Virus record (IMG/VR): IMGVR_UViG_3300032323_000716
Coordinates: 51,831-115,830 of that record
Strand: one strand, 5' to 3'
Source: a virus
DNA: 64,000 bases
Below, piece by piece: positions 8,817 through 17,410 of this stretch (its first letter is position 1; each line of letters begins with the position of its first letter). The notes beneath the pieces were generated by a model. That model made no database searches, was not told where the DNA came from, and was given only the letters and a program-made list of their open reading frames with translations. The position numbers were made by a program, and so were the translations under genes.

Positions 8817-9383
8817 ATGAAAAGTTTTAGACAATATCTTGCCGAAAGCCAAAAAGTTTACAGTTTTAAGGTAAAAGTTGCGGGCGAACTTCCTGAGAAA
8901 TTTCAAGAAGGCCTAAAAAATCGCCTTGATCGCTGTAAAGTGTTAACACTAGAAAAAATCACTACAACTCCTATACAAAAGTTGCCTTTAGATTTTCCAG
9001 GAATGGAAAACAAAGAAGTACATGTATTCGAAGTAATTTGTGAATATCCTATTACCGGTCCAGAAATCATTCAAGACATCAAAGGTATGGGAATAGACGA
9101 AGCATGTTTCAGAGTAAGAGGCAGCAGCGAGCCTTCAGAAGAAGAACAAGTTATTGCTACTAGCGAAACAAAAAGCGAAGCACTATTAAGTGAAACAGAT
9201 CTTGATAAAAACTCAGGCAAGGTCAAACACAAAGATTATTTTGGTGATGATTTTAATAAGTCATTTCTAAAAGATTTAGAAAAATCAAGCAAGGCCCGTA
9301 AAAAAGATCAGGGACAGGCTGAATATAAACTGCCCAAGGCCAAGATCGACAAAGTAGGTACTAAGAGCCCAATGGGGAGTTAA
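8817..9383 (+). CDS. Putative internal head protein with capsid-targeting N-terminus
   Basis: 188 aa. The first residues, MKSFRQYLAE then S, resemble the T4 capsid-targeting sequence MKTYQEFIAE of the internal proteins, which the gp21 prohead protease cuts after (L/I)xE. Here the site reads LAE|S. The rest is a small alpha/beta segment (residues 15-110, VYSFKVKVAG, HVFEVICEYPITGPEIIQ) and a charged Lys/Glu-rich tail. I infer that it is packed inside the prohead and trimmed there. It is a late gene between the two terminase subunits. The function after delivery is unknown. Confidence 0.6.
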   Translation: MKSFRQYLAESQKVYSFKVKVAGELPEKFQEGLKNRLDRCKVLTLEKITTTPIQKLPLDFPGMENKEVHVFEVICEYPITGPEIIQDIKGMGIDEACFRVRGSSEPSEEEQVIATSETKSEALLSETDLDKNSGKVKHKDYFGDDFNKSFLKDLEKSSKARKKDQGQAEYKLPKAKIDKVGTKSPMGS

Positions 9384-9385
9384 TT

Positions 9386-10084
9386 ATGAATTTTCAAGAA
9401 TTATTAGCAAAGATGCAGCAGTTAGATCGACCTGCATCTACAGTAGAACAAATAACAGATGAGATGGGATGCGGCGATATGTCATCATCTATGCCACCAT
9501 CTATGCCACCGGCCAATGAGCCTCCTGTGGCTCCCCCTAGCATGAGCATTAATTTAAATGCTCAAGGTATGGACAACATTGAAGATCTAATGAAGTTGGT
9601 AACTAAAGTAAATCCAGACATGGATAAGCCTAACCTTCCTCCTTTACCTTCTATGGGCGACATGCCAAGCATTGCTTCAATTAAACCTGCTATGCCTCCT
9701 TTGAAGATGCTGCCAGATTTAGACAGCGAACCAGAAGGCGATCACCCAGAACCAGATGCAGATAATAAAATTGATGTTATTCAGAAGTCTATGGGAGATA
9801 TCGACGGTGACGGCGACCATGACATGGATGATCATGATGCTGAGAAGAAAGATAAGAAAGACGAAAAAGAAGCGTTTGGTAACTCACCAATCGGTGGTTC
9901 AGAGCCTGAGACAAAAGGGCTTGATGCTGCAATACCCGATGGCGACGATCTAAATAAACCTAAGAAGAGTTACAGCGATAAACCATATCGCGGTGATAAT
10001 CCAATGTCTACAGAAAGTGTTGATCTAAGAGCACAGATTCGTGCAGAACTGCAACGTAGATTAAACGAAGCAAAAAAATCTTAA
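9386..10084 (+). CDS. Putative prohead core or virion protein, Met/Pro-rich, acidic
   Basis: 232 aa. A helical start (MNFQELLAKMQQLD) leads into a Pro/Met/Ser-rich linker (residues 30-110). An acidic DGDGDHDMDDHD stretch follows that looks like a calcium loop, then a charged region and a final helix. The final helix contains RRLNEAKKS, in which LNE|A fits a prohead-protease site. Coupled to the CTS-like gene by a two-base gap, which supports a shared head-core role. No firm family. Confidence 0.55.
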   Translation: MNFQELLAKMQQLDRPASTVEQITDEMGCGDMSSSMPPSMPPANEPPVAPPSMSINLNAQGMDNIEDLMKLVTKVNPDMDKPNLPPLPSMGDMPSIASIKPAMPPLKMLPDLDSEPEGDHPEPDADNKIDVIQKSMGDIDGDGDHDMDDHDAEKKDKKDEKEAFGNSPIGGSEPETKGLDAAIPDGDDLNKPKKSYSDKPYRGDNPMSTESVDLRAQIRAELQRRLNEAKKS

Positions 10085-10113
10085 AATAAAAAATGCGTGA
10101 TACACGCTAATCA

Positions 10114-10140
10114 AATAGGCTCTCCGGGGCCTATTTTTTT
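10114..10140 (+). terminator. Rho-independent terminator
   Basis: AATAGGC / GCCTATT stem with an eight-base loop and a T run. A second small hairpin, GCGTG-ATA-CACGC, sits just upstream at 10095-10107. Confidence 0.88.
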
Positions 10141-10142
10141 CA

Positions 10143-10149
10143 GTAAATA
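10143..10149 (+). promoter_or_regulatory. Late promoter for gp17
   Basis: GTAAATA five bases before the gp17 ATG; one base off the ATAAATA core. Confidence 0.6.
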
Positions 10150-10154
10150 ATTGT

Positions 10155-11741
10155 ATGGCAAAATCATTAGACGGTGTATTAATCAAGAAGGCGCATGCCC
10201 CACAACGATATACATTAGAAGAAGTAAAACATCTTGAAGCATGCATGGATCCTATTACAGGACCTTTATACTTCTGCAAGAATTTTTTAAAAATACAACA
10301 TCCAGTTCGCGGCGCTATTAAGTTTGAGCCCTACGAATACCAAGAAAGACTAATACAGGCCTATCACGAAAACAAGCAATGTATTGCTATGTTGCCTCGT
10401 CAGATGGGCAAGACTACCTGTGCTACAGGCTATCTATTATGGTACACAATGTTTGTACCAGAAGCGCAGGTACTAATTGCTGCTCACAAGTATGAAGGTG
10501 CGCAGGACATTATGAATCGTTATCGTTATGGCTATGAAAACTTGCCTGACTTTGTTCGTGCTGGTGTCTATTCATATAATAGAAACACCATCGAATACGA
10601 TAACGGAAGTCGTATTCAGGCAACTACTACAACTGAAAATACTGGTCGTGGTAAATCTCTTTCATTGATCTATTGCGATGAGTTTGCATTTGTGCAGCCG
10701 CCAGAGAAAGCCAAAGAGTTCTGGACTGCGTTATCACCAACACTGTCAACAGGCGGTAAGTGTATCATTACATCAACACCAAACAGTGACGAAGATCAGT
10801 TTGCGCTTATTTGGACAGAAGCCAATAACAGATTTGACGAACATGGTAACGAACAGAAATTAGGTCTAAACGGGTTTCATAGTTATTTTGCACATTGGAA
10901 CGAACACCCAGATAGGGATGAAGAATGGGCAAAAGTAGAACGTGCAAAGATTGGTGAAGAGCGATTCCGTCGTGAGTTTGATTGTGAGTTCTTGATCTTT
11001 GACGAAACGTTAATCAATGCAGTAAAACTAGCAGAACTCAAAGGTGATGAACCTGTAATGACTATGGGTCAAACACGTTGGTATAAAGATATTGACCCAA
11101 GATGCACATACCTAGTGGCTTTAGATCCTAGTCTAGGCACAGGGGGAGACTACGCAGCCATACAGGTTTACGAAATGCCTTCGATGGAGCAGGTTGCAGA
11201 ATGGCGACATAATCTAACTCCAGTGCAGTCACAGACTAAAAACCTTAGAGAAATATGTAATTACATTGTGAACAGGGGTAAAGAAAAAGGCGGCAATCCT
11301 ACCATTTATTATTCAGTAGAAAATAATTCTGTAGGTGAAAGTGCTTTAATTTGTATCAGTAATATAGGCGAAGAAAACTTTCCAGGATTATTTTTGTCAG
11401 AACCTATACGTAAAGGTCATGTACGCAGATTCCGTAAAGGTTTTAATACTACTCATAAATCTAAGATCAGCACTTGCAGCCAACTAAAACACATGTTAGA
11501 AACTGGAAAAATGCGTATACACAGCAAGCCGTTAATCAGCGAACTAAAAACTTTTGTGGCTCACGGTATAGGTTTTGGAGCCAAGACTGGCGAACACGAT
11601 GACTTAGTTTCTAGCGTTCTATTAATATTACGCATGGCTGCTATCTTAGCAGACTGGGATCCTAAAGTTTATGAAAAAATGACAGATAAAATCACAGAAG
11701 ATCAACTGCCCATGCCAATTTTTGTAAGTACAGGGTTTTGA
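10155..11741 (+). CDS. gp17: Terminase large subunit gp17
   Basis: 528 aa. Packaging ATPase and headful nuclease. Walker A is PRQMGKTT (about residues 81-88) and Walker B is LIYCDEFAF with D175/E176. The C-terminal RNase H-like nuclease starts near LVALDPSLGTGGDYAAI, and a final acidic motif occurs in TGEHDDLVSSVLLI. Length and layout match T4 gp17, minus some N-terminal extension. Its stop overlaps the late promoter of the next gene. Confidence 0.95.
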   Translation: MAKSLDGVLIKKAHAPQRYTLEEVKHLEACMDPITGPLYFCKNFLKIQHPVRGAIKFEPYEYQERLIQAYHENKQCIAMLPRQMGKTTCATGYLLWYTMFVPEAQVLIAAHKYEGAQDIMNRYRYGYENLPDFVRAGVYSYNRNTIEYDNGSRIQATTTTENTGRGKSLSLIYCDEFAFVQPPEKAKEFWTALSPTLSTGGKCIITSTPNSDEDQFALIWTEANNRFDEHGNEQKLGLNGFHSYFAHWNEHPDRDEEWAKVERAKIGEERFRREFDCEFLIFDETLINAVKLAELKGDEPVMTMGQTRWYKDIDPRCTYLVALDPSLGTGGDYAAIQVYEMPSMEQVAEWRHNLTPVQSQTKNLREICNYIVNRGKEKGGNPTIYYSVENNSVGESALICISNIGEENFPGLFLSEPIRKGHVRRFRKGFNTTHKSKISTCSQLKHMLETGKMRIHSKPLISELKTFVAHGIGFGAKTGEHDDLVSSVLLILRMAAILADWDPKVYEKMTDKITEDQLPMPIFVSTGF

Positions 11742-11747
11742 TAAATA
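11741..11747 (+). promoter_or_regulatory. Late promoter
   Basis: ATAAATA at the gp17 stop codon, five bases before the ATG at 11753. Confidence 0.72.
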
Positions 11748-11752
11748 CACTT

Positions 11753-13462
11753 ATGAATGCAACTAACAATATTGCCACCGATTTATTCTATAAAATACGC
11801 AGCCGTTTTCGCGGTTTAAAATTAGGCGACGAAACCGGACAACTTACCATTAATCCAGAAGAAGCACGTTTTTTTGATTTTGATTACATGGAAGGCGAAA
11901 CACCAATCGGACACGTCAGCATCAGCCTAGCCGAAGACAATTCTATGAAAGTGTATTTTAGCACTGGCATAACAGAAGGCATGGACGCACCGCAAAAAAA
12001 TAACTGGTACGGATTTTTAAAAGAATTGCGTACTTTTGCCAAACGTAGATTAATGGCTTTTGATACTAGAGATATTTCTAAAGATAATTTAGACAAAAGA
12101 GATTACGAGTTCTTAAGTCAACATAACAAGCCTAAAGAACAACCAAATACTGTAATAACGCCCGTTGGAGAATCAGTCATGAATGAAAGCACACTTTATG
12201 GTACTAAGACCATGAGTTATCAGAAATTAATGGATACACGCCTTATCATCAAACACAATCAAGCAGTGATGGATGATACACAACCAGGTGCAAGAACAAG
12301 AAATATTTCTGCACTGTTTGTAGAAAATCAAGACGGTGAAAGATTCAAGTATCCTTTCATTCATCTAGCAGGCGCTAGAGCCATGCAACGTCATGTAGCC
12401 AACGGCGGACTACCATATGATGATCTTGGTAAAAGCATTATTCAGATGAGTGAAGAAATTGCACAACTAAAGAGTTTTGGAAATTATGTTGTTCGTAATG
12501 ACCTAATGAATTCAGATACTAATGGTATCGTAGAACGTAGTACACAGGCTTTAAACAATCTAAGAGAAACTATTCAGAAATTATCTAAGCAAACACATTA
12601 CGAATCATACAAAGAAAATTTCCAAGCCCAAGAACATTTAGAAATACCAGAAGAAGTTGTAGAAGAATACAAAGAAAAATTCACAGTTAGGAATTTTAAA
12701 GAAGACATTAAATCAGTATTTCCTGTTATCTATCGTCTGATGCAGGAAGGAAGCACATTAGGCTACGACGACATAGTCGCCATGACACAAGAAAGCACAA
12801 CCAACGACGAAGCCGAAATATTTGAGGATGACGAAGACGATTCATTTAGCAAATTTGAAAATTGGGTTATGACCTTAGGTGAAGAATCTGCTATTACATC
12901 GTCTGATGAGGAAGAACAAAAAGCAGCCATGAAAGAATTACAAGAACTTGTAGGAGAACACTTTCCTGCAGGCGCAGATGGCAATAATGCAATTCCAAGT
13001 TTAAAAGGCATCATTGACGATCCTCAATTATATCAGCAAATTAAACAACAGGCTAAAGAACAAGGCGAAGATAGTTGTGTGAGAGGGTTAGTTAAAGATT
13101 GGTTAGAATCCAATGCACCCGAAGTCGTAGATCAATTAGACTTTGGTGACTTTACCGAAGAGCCAATGGCAGGTGAAGAACCATCAGAAGAAGAGCCTCA
13201 AATGGCAGATGTTGATCAAGAACAATCACAGAGATTAAATGTACAAGAATTGGCAGAGTTTATAACTTCATTTTATGATCGACAGTCTGGAACTTTTCCA
13301 AAAGGTCCAGAAGGTGTAGCGATCATGGTAGGCAAGAAGTTCGGCGAACAGGCTGAAAGCGTGGCTCGTAAATTCGTAGAACGCATGGCTCCGCATCAGA
13401 GTACCGAACAAAATCCAGAACTGCAAGAATTGGCTCGTATCAAAGAACTTTCAGGCATGTAA
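11753..13462 (+). CDS. Large putative virion protein, unknown function
   Basis: 569 aa from the ATG at 11753. A frame start at 11738 would precede the late promoter. The N-terminal 150 residues form a compact alpha/beta domain (ITEGMDAPQKNNWYGFLKELRTFAKRR). The centre includes an aromatic motif (FKYPFIHLAGARAMQRHVANGG), and the C-terminal half is very acidic with Glu/Asp runs before a final helix ending ARIKELSGM. Late promoter and terminator enclose it as a single unit. It looks like proteins found beside terminase in aquatic T4-like phages, but I know no function. Confidence 0.62.
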   Translation: MNATNNIATDLFYKIRSRFRGLKLGDETGQLTINPEEARFFDFDYMEGETPIGHVSISLAEDNSMKVYFSTGITEGMDAPQKNNWYGFLKELRTFAKRRLMAFDTRDISKDNLDKRDYEFLSQHNKPKEQPNTVITPVGESVMNESTLYGTKTMSYQKLMDTRLIIKHNQAVMDDTQPGARTRNISALFVENQDGERFKYPFIHLAGARAMQRHVANGGLPYDDLGKSIIQMSEEIAQLKSFGNYVVRNDLMNSDTNGIVERSTQALNNLRETIQKLSKQTHYESYKENFQAQEHLEIPEEVVEEYKEKFTVRNFKEDIKSVFPVIYRLMQEGSTLGYDDIVAMTQESTTNDEAEIFEDDEDDSFSKFENWVMTLGEESAITSSDEEEQKAAMKELQELVGEHFPAGADGNNAIPSLKGIIDDPQLYQQIKQQAKEQGEDSCVRGLVKDWLESNAPEVVDQLDFGDFTEEPMAGEEPSEEEPQMADVDQEQSQRLNVQELAEFITSFYDRQSGTFPKGPEGVAIMVGKKFGEQAESVARKFVERMAPHQSTEQNPELQELARIKELSGM

Positions 13463-13479
13463 TTTATCAAATCATCCAT

Positions 13480-13507
13480 AAAGGGCACTTCGGTGCCCTT
13501 TTTCTTT
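13480..13507 (+). terminator. Rho-independent terminator
   Basis: AAGGGCAC-TTCG-GTGCCCTT stem with a UUCG tetraloop and a T-rich tail. It separates late packaging genes from gp32. Confidence 0.93.
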
Positions 13508-13542
13508 TTGGTAAGATAAATCAAAAAAATAGCAGATAATCG

Positions 13543-13571
13543 TTGACCTTGCTAAATAAAAAGCGCATAAT
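13543..13571 (+). promoter_or_regulatory. Sigma70-type promoter for gp32
   Basis: TTGACC, 17-bp spacer, CATAAT. A CTAAATA late-like element lies inside the spacer, so gp32 may be read both early and late. Confidence 0.65.
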
Positions 13572-13630
13572 ACTGTTATGCGAAAGGCATATAACAAGTC
13601 ATTTACATTAAGGCATAAGGAGGCTATAAA

Positions 13631-14602
13631 ATGGCAACACTAGCAGAAATTCGTGCTAAACTTCAAGAAGCACAAACCAAGAGCACAGGCTCTACATCAA
13701 GCGGCGGCGACAACGCAATTTACCCCCACTGGAATATGCAAGAAGGCAAAGAAGCCGTAGTACGTTTCTTACCTGACGGTAACCCCAACAACACTTTCTT
13801 CTGGGTAGAACGAGCAATGATCAAATTGCCGTTTGCAGGCATCAAAGGTGAAACAGATTCACGACCAGTACAGGTACAAGTTCCTTGTGTGGAAATGTAC
13901 AACGATGGTACAGCATGCCCAATCTTGTCAGAAGTACGTGGTTGGTTCAAAGACAAAAATCTAGAAGACATGGGTCGTAAGTATTGGAAAAAGCGTTCAT
14001 ATATTTTCCAAGGTTTCGTTGTTGAAGATCCTCTTAAAGAAGATTCACAACCAGAGAATCCAATCCGCAGATTTATCATTGGTCCTCAGATCTATCAGAT
14101 CATCCGTGCGGCATTGATGGACAGTGAAATTGAAGAACTGCCAACTGACGTACTGCGTGGTCTTGATTTCCGTATTGCTAAAACTAGCAAAGGCGGATTT
14201 GCTGACTACTCTACATCAAAGTGGAGCCGTAGAGAGCGTTCCTTATCGGATGTTGAAAAGGCTGCGATTGAATCACATGGTCTTTTTAATCTATCAGACT
14301 TTTTGCCAAAGAAACCCACAGACATTGAGTTGAAGGTTATGAAGGAGATGTTTGAAGCATCTGTTGATGGCGAAGCCTATGATATGGATCGTTGGGGACA
14401 ATACTTCAAACCAGCAGGTATGGGAGCAGCCACAGGCGATCCTAATAAACAAGTAGCGAGAGCAGCAGTAGCAGATGATCAGGTTGATGACGAACCAGCG
14501 CCTGTATCTAAGCCTGTTGTAGCCGAGACAGCACCAGCAAGTACTGAAAGTTCATCTAGAGCACAGGATATTCTTGCTAAGATTCGTGCCCGTCAGCAAT
14601 AA
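13631..14602 (+). CDS. gp32: Single-stranded DNA-binding protein gp32
   Basis: 323 aa, close to the 301 aa of T4. It coats ssDNA and organises replication, recombination and repair. The order of parts fits gp32: basic N-terminal self-association region (MATLAEIRAKLQEAQTK), OB-fold core with EGKEAVVRFLPDG and paired Cys 86/96 as possible zinc ligands, and an acidic, Ala/Asp/Pro-rich tail ending in a basic helix. AAGGAGG lies 8 bases before the ATG in a long leader, where T4 gp32 binds its own mRNA. Confidence 0.92.
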   Translation: MATLAEIRAKLQEAQTKSTGSTSSGGDNAIYPHWNMQEGKEAVVRFLPDGNPNNTFFWVERAMIKLPFAGIKGETDSRPVQVQVPCVEMYNDGTACPILSEVRGWFKDKNLEDMGRKYWKKRSYIFQGFVVEDPLKEDSQPENPIRRFIIGPQIYQIIRAALMDSEIEELPTDVLRGLDFRIAKTSKGGFADYSTSKWSRRERSLSDVEKAAIESHGLFNLSDFLPKKPTDIELKVMKEMFEASVDGEAYDMDRWGQYFKPAGMGAATGDPNKQVARAAVADDQVDDEPAPVSKPVVAETAPASTESSSRAQDILAKIRARQQ

Positions 14603-14611
14603 TTAACACGG

Positions 14612-14645
14612 CTCGGGCCTCTAAGACATAGTTCTTACGCCCGAG
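14612..14645 (+). terminator. Hairpin after gp32, possible weak terminator
   Basis: CTCGGGC / GCCCGAG stem with a 20-base loop, followed by TTCTTC rather than a clean T run. It probably tapers gp32 transcription towards uvsX. Confidence 0.5.
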
Positions 14646-14669
14646 TTCTTCTCACTATAGGATTCTAAA

Positions 14670-14861
14670 ATGGCAAAATTAACAAAATTAGCAAAAGTAA
14701 ATGAATCGATCACTATCAATCGTTATGATAACGCATGGATGGTTGAAATTGGTGGTCGTGATAAGAAAGAAGAATGGAAAAACACTAAGACTGTTTGCAA
14801 CACAGAAGAAGAATTATTTGCTGTGATCAAAGAGTGGAATTCAATGGATCTGGATAATTAA
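14670..14861 (+). CDS. Small conserved protein before uvsX
   Basis: 63 aa. A single small alpha/beta unit (ITINRYDNAWMVEIGGRD, then a helix EEELFAVIKEWN). Gap to uvsX is one base, so it is translationally linked to recombination genes. Function unknown. Confidence 0.65.
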   Translation: MAKLTKLAKVNESITINRYDNAWMVEIGGRDKKEEWKNTKTVCNTEEELFAVIKEWNSMDLDN

Positions 14862-14862
14862 T

Positions 14863-15942
14863 ATGGCAAAAGCATTTGATATTTCTAAATTTAGAAAGTC
14901 AATTACAAAGTCTATCGAAGGCTTGTCAATTGGCTTTAATGATCCGACAGATTGGGTCAGCACAGGTAATTACGCATTGAATTATCTAATCAGTGGCGAC
15001 TTTCATAAAGGTGTTCCGCTTGGTAAAGTAACTGTGTTTGCAGGCGAGTCAGGAGCAGGTAAGTCTTATATCTGTTCCGGTAATCTTATCAAGGCAGCAC
15101 AGGCACAAGGCATTTATCCTATTCTGGTTGATACAGAAAATGCACTTGACGAAGATTGGTTAAAAGCACTTGGTGTTGATACTAGTGAAGATAAGTTGTT
15201 GAAACTTAACATGGCTATGATTGACGATGTAGCAAAGACTATTACAGAATTTGTTGCAGAATATAAGGCAATGCCAGAAGAAACCCGTCCTAAAGTTTTG
15301 TTTATACTTGACTCACTAGGTATGTTGTTAACCCCAACAGACGTTAATCAATTCGAAGCAGGCGATCTAAAAGGTGACATGGGCCGTAAGCCTAAGGCAC
15401 TGACAGCATTGGTTCGTAACTGTGTTAACATGTTTGGTTCACTAAACATTGGTCTAGTAGCAACTAATCACACATACGCTTCACAAGATATGTTTGATCC
15501 AGATGACAAAATCTCAGGTGGCCAAGGTTTTATCTATGCATCGAGTATTGTCGTTGCTATGAAAAAACTCAAACTCAAAGAGGACGATGACGGTAATAAA
15601 ATTACAGAAGTGCGTGGTATTCGTGCTGCCTGTAAGATTATGAAAACTCGTTATGCAAAACCGTTTGAAAGTGTACAGGTTAAGATTCCTTACGAAACAG
15701 GTATGAATCCGTATAGCGGACTGGTAGATCTGGCCGAAGCAAAAGGGATGCTCAAGAAAGAAGGTAATAGCCTTGTATACGTAACACACGATGGCGAAAT
15801 CATTAAACAGTTCCGCAAGGCGTGGGAAAGAAATGACAACGGTGGCCTTGATGCTATTATGTCTGACATTTCAAAACATGGTGAAAAAACTGAATCTGGG
15901 ATAACTAAAGATGTTGTACCTGATTTGGAGAGCGCAGAATGA
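14863..15942 (+). CDS. uvsX: UvsX RecA-like recombinase
   Basis: 359 aa. ATP-dependent strand exchange for recombination-driven replication. Walker A is GESGAGKS (residues 61-68) and Walker B is KVLFILDSLG. The DNA-binding loop region ISGGQGFIYASS is present and the length matches T4 UvsX (391 aa) closely. The stop overlaps the next gene by 4 bases (ATGA). Confidence 0.95.
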   Translation: MAKAFDISKFRKSITKSIEGLSIGFNDPTDWVSTGNYALNYLISGDFHKGVPLGKVTVFAGESGAGKSYICSGNLIKAAQAQGIYPILVDTENALDEDWLKALGVDTSEDKLLKLNMAMIDDVAKTITEFVAEYKAMPEETRPKVLFILDSLGMLLTPTDVNQFEAGDLKGDMGRKPKALTALVRNCVNMFGSLNIGLVATNHTYASQDMFDPDDKISGGQGFIYASSIVVAMKKLKLKEDDDGNKITEVRGIRAACKIMKTRYAKPFESVQVKIPYETGMNPYSGLVDLAEAKGMLKKEGNSLVYVTHDGEIIKQFRKAWERNDNGGLDAIMSDISKHGEKTESGITKDVVPDLESAE

Positions 15943-16181
15943 AAGAAGATTTGATCGCAGATATTTGGACATTGGTTGTCGAACATATCCCCGAAAAACA
16001 TCGTAAAGATGTAGCGGCTGATTTTGTTAATACATTATTGGATTATGGCATCAAAGAATCAACCTTGCAAGGCCTACAAGGCATTGACGGGTATCTTGAT
16101 AATGCCATAGACTATGCAATTGATGATGAAGAAATCGAAGCCGAAGAAGACGATTACGATTACAATGAAGATGAGGATTAA
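15939..16181 (+). CDS. Small acidic protein between uvsX and uvsY
   Basis: 80 aa. A helical body (LIADIWTLVVEHIPEKHRKDVAADFVNTLLDYG) and a very acidic C-terminal tail with Asp/Glu/Tyr runs. ATGA overlap with uvsX and direct abutment to uvsY make translational coupling likely. Function unknown; a DNA-mimic-like tail is only a thought. Confidence 0.7.
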   Translation: MKEDLIADIWTLVVEHIPEKHRKDVAADFVNTLLDYGIKESTLQGLQGIDGYLDNAIDYAIDDEEIEAEEDDYDYNEDED

Positions 16182-16637
16182 ATGAATTGGTATGATCGGG
16201 TTTCTAAGGACATTTCGCAAATCCCCGATGCTGTGGCATTTTATGAGGCTGAGTTACTAGCAGCCAAACAAGACGCTCGTATATCGGGAAATATCGAAAG
16301 AGCGTCGGCATCAATGCCCGGTATTGTTGAAAACCGATTTAATCAACTTCAGGAAATTGAAGGCATTTTAGAATATCTCAATATTGAACTTCGTAGACTT
16401 CGTAGTCAGCATTTCCGTAAGTATCTCGAAAACTATCAACGTAGCCTATCCTCTAGAGACTGTGAAAAGTTTGTAGAAGGTGAGGCTGACGTTGTAGACT
16501 TTGAAAAAATTATCAACGACTTTGCTCTGTTGAGAAATAAATGGCTTGGTATTATTAAGGCCTTAGATATTAAACAATGGCAGTTATCAAATATCGTTAA
16601 ATTAAGAACTGCCGGATTAGAAGACGCAACATTATGA
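16182..16637 (+). CDS. uvsY: UvsY recombination mediator
   Basis: 151 aa, close to the 137 aa of T4 UvsY. It loads UvsX onto gp32-covered ssDNA. The helical N-terminal half (YEAELLAAKQDARISGNIER) and a C-terminal KWLGIIKALDIKQWQLSNIV block ending LRTAGLEDATL agree with the family. Position after uvsX supports it. Confidence 0.78.
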   Translation: MNWYDRVSKDISQIPDAVAFYEAELLAAKQDARISGNIERASASMPGIVENRFNQLQEIEGILEYLNIELRRLRSQHFRKYLENYQRSLSSRDCEKFVEGEADVVDFEKIINDFALLRNKWLGIIKALDIKQWQLSNIVKLRTAGLEDATL

Positions 16638-17410
16638 AAATAGGTATTTTAGGTTTAGGTTATGTAGGATCAGCAGTAGCATACTCGCATAGAAATCAAC
16701 AGGTAGTTGTAAGAGATCCTAAATTAGGAGACAGATCAGCGTCTATTGAAGAAATTAAAAATTGCGATGCTGTTTATGTATGTGTACCAACCCCTATGTT
16801 AGAAGATGGACACTGCGATGATTCTTACGTTAAATCTGTTTTAAAAGAATTACAAGATTATAAAAATGTAATTATATGCAAAAGCACAGTGCCACCTGGT
16901 GTTTATTTGAGATTACAAGATCAATATCCTAATCTTGTTCATGCACCTGAATTTCTTACAGCGGCTAACGCTACTGCTGATTATGAAATGTCGACGTGGG
17001 TATTAATTGGTGGCAATACTGATTATTGTCTTAAAGCCAAAGAAGTAATACAATCTAGTACTATTAAGGCACAACAGTTTCAATTTACTAATATTTCTAC
17101 TGCCAGTTTGTTCAAATACTTGGCCAATAGTTTTTTAGCAACTAAAGTAACTTTTATGAATGCGTTTTTCCAGTTAGCCAAAGAAGTGGAAGTCGACTGG
17201 GCTGAAATTAAAAATATTGCTAAGAATGACCCAAGACTTGGAACAAGTCATTGGGACGTCCCTGGACCAGATGGTCAATTCGGTTATGGCGGCGCATGTT
17301 TTCCAAAGGATGTTGCAGCCATTCTCGAACACGGCCTCGACATGGGAATTGAATTAGAACTTTTAGGCCGGGTTGAAGATATTAACAAGAAGAATCGAAA
17401 ATACGATTAA
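16634..17410 (+). CDS. ugd: Short UDP-sugar 6-dehydrogenase-like enzyme
   Basis: 258 aa. Nucleotide-sugar 6-dehydrogenases oxidise, for example, UDP-glucose to UDP-glucuronate with NAD. The Rossmann start GILGLGYVGSAVA, the STVPPG loop, PEFLTAANATADY and the catalytic Cys motif GYGGACFPKD (Cys 222) are all present. The usual C-terminal domain of about 130 residues is missing: the protein ends 36 residues after the Cys. It overlaps uvsY by 4 bases and opens the glycan island. Substrate is uncertain. Confidence 0.82.
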   Translation: MKIGILGLGYVGSAVAYSHRNQQVVVRDPKLGDRSASIEEIKNCDAVYVCVPTPMLEDGHCDDSYVKSVLKELQDYKNVIICKSTVPPGVYLRLQDQYPNLVHAPEFLTAANATADYEMSTWVLIGGNTDYCLKAKEVIQSSTIKAQQFQFTNISTASLFKYLANSFLATKVTFMNAFFQLAKEVEVDWAEIKNIAKNDPRLGTSHWDVPGPDGQFGYGGACFPKDVAAILEHGLDMGIELELLGRVEDINKKNRKYD

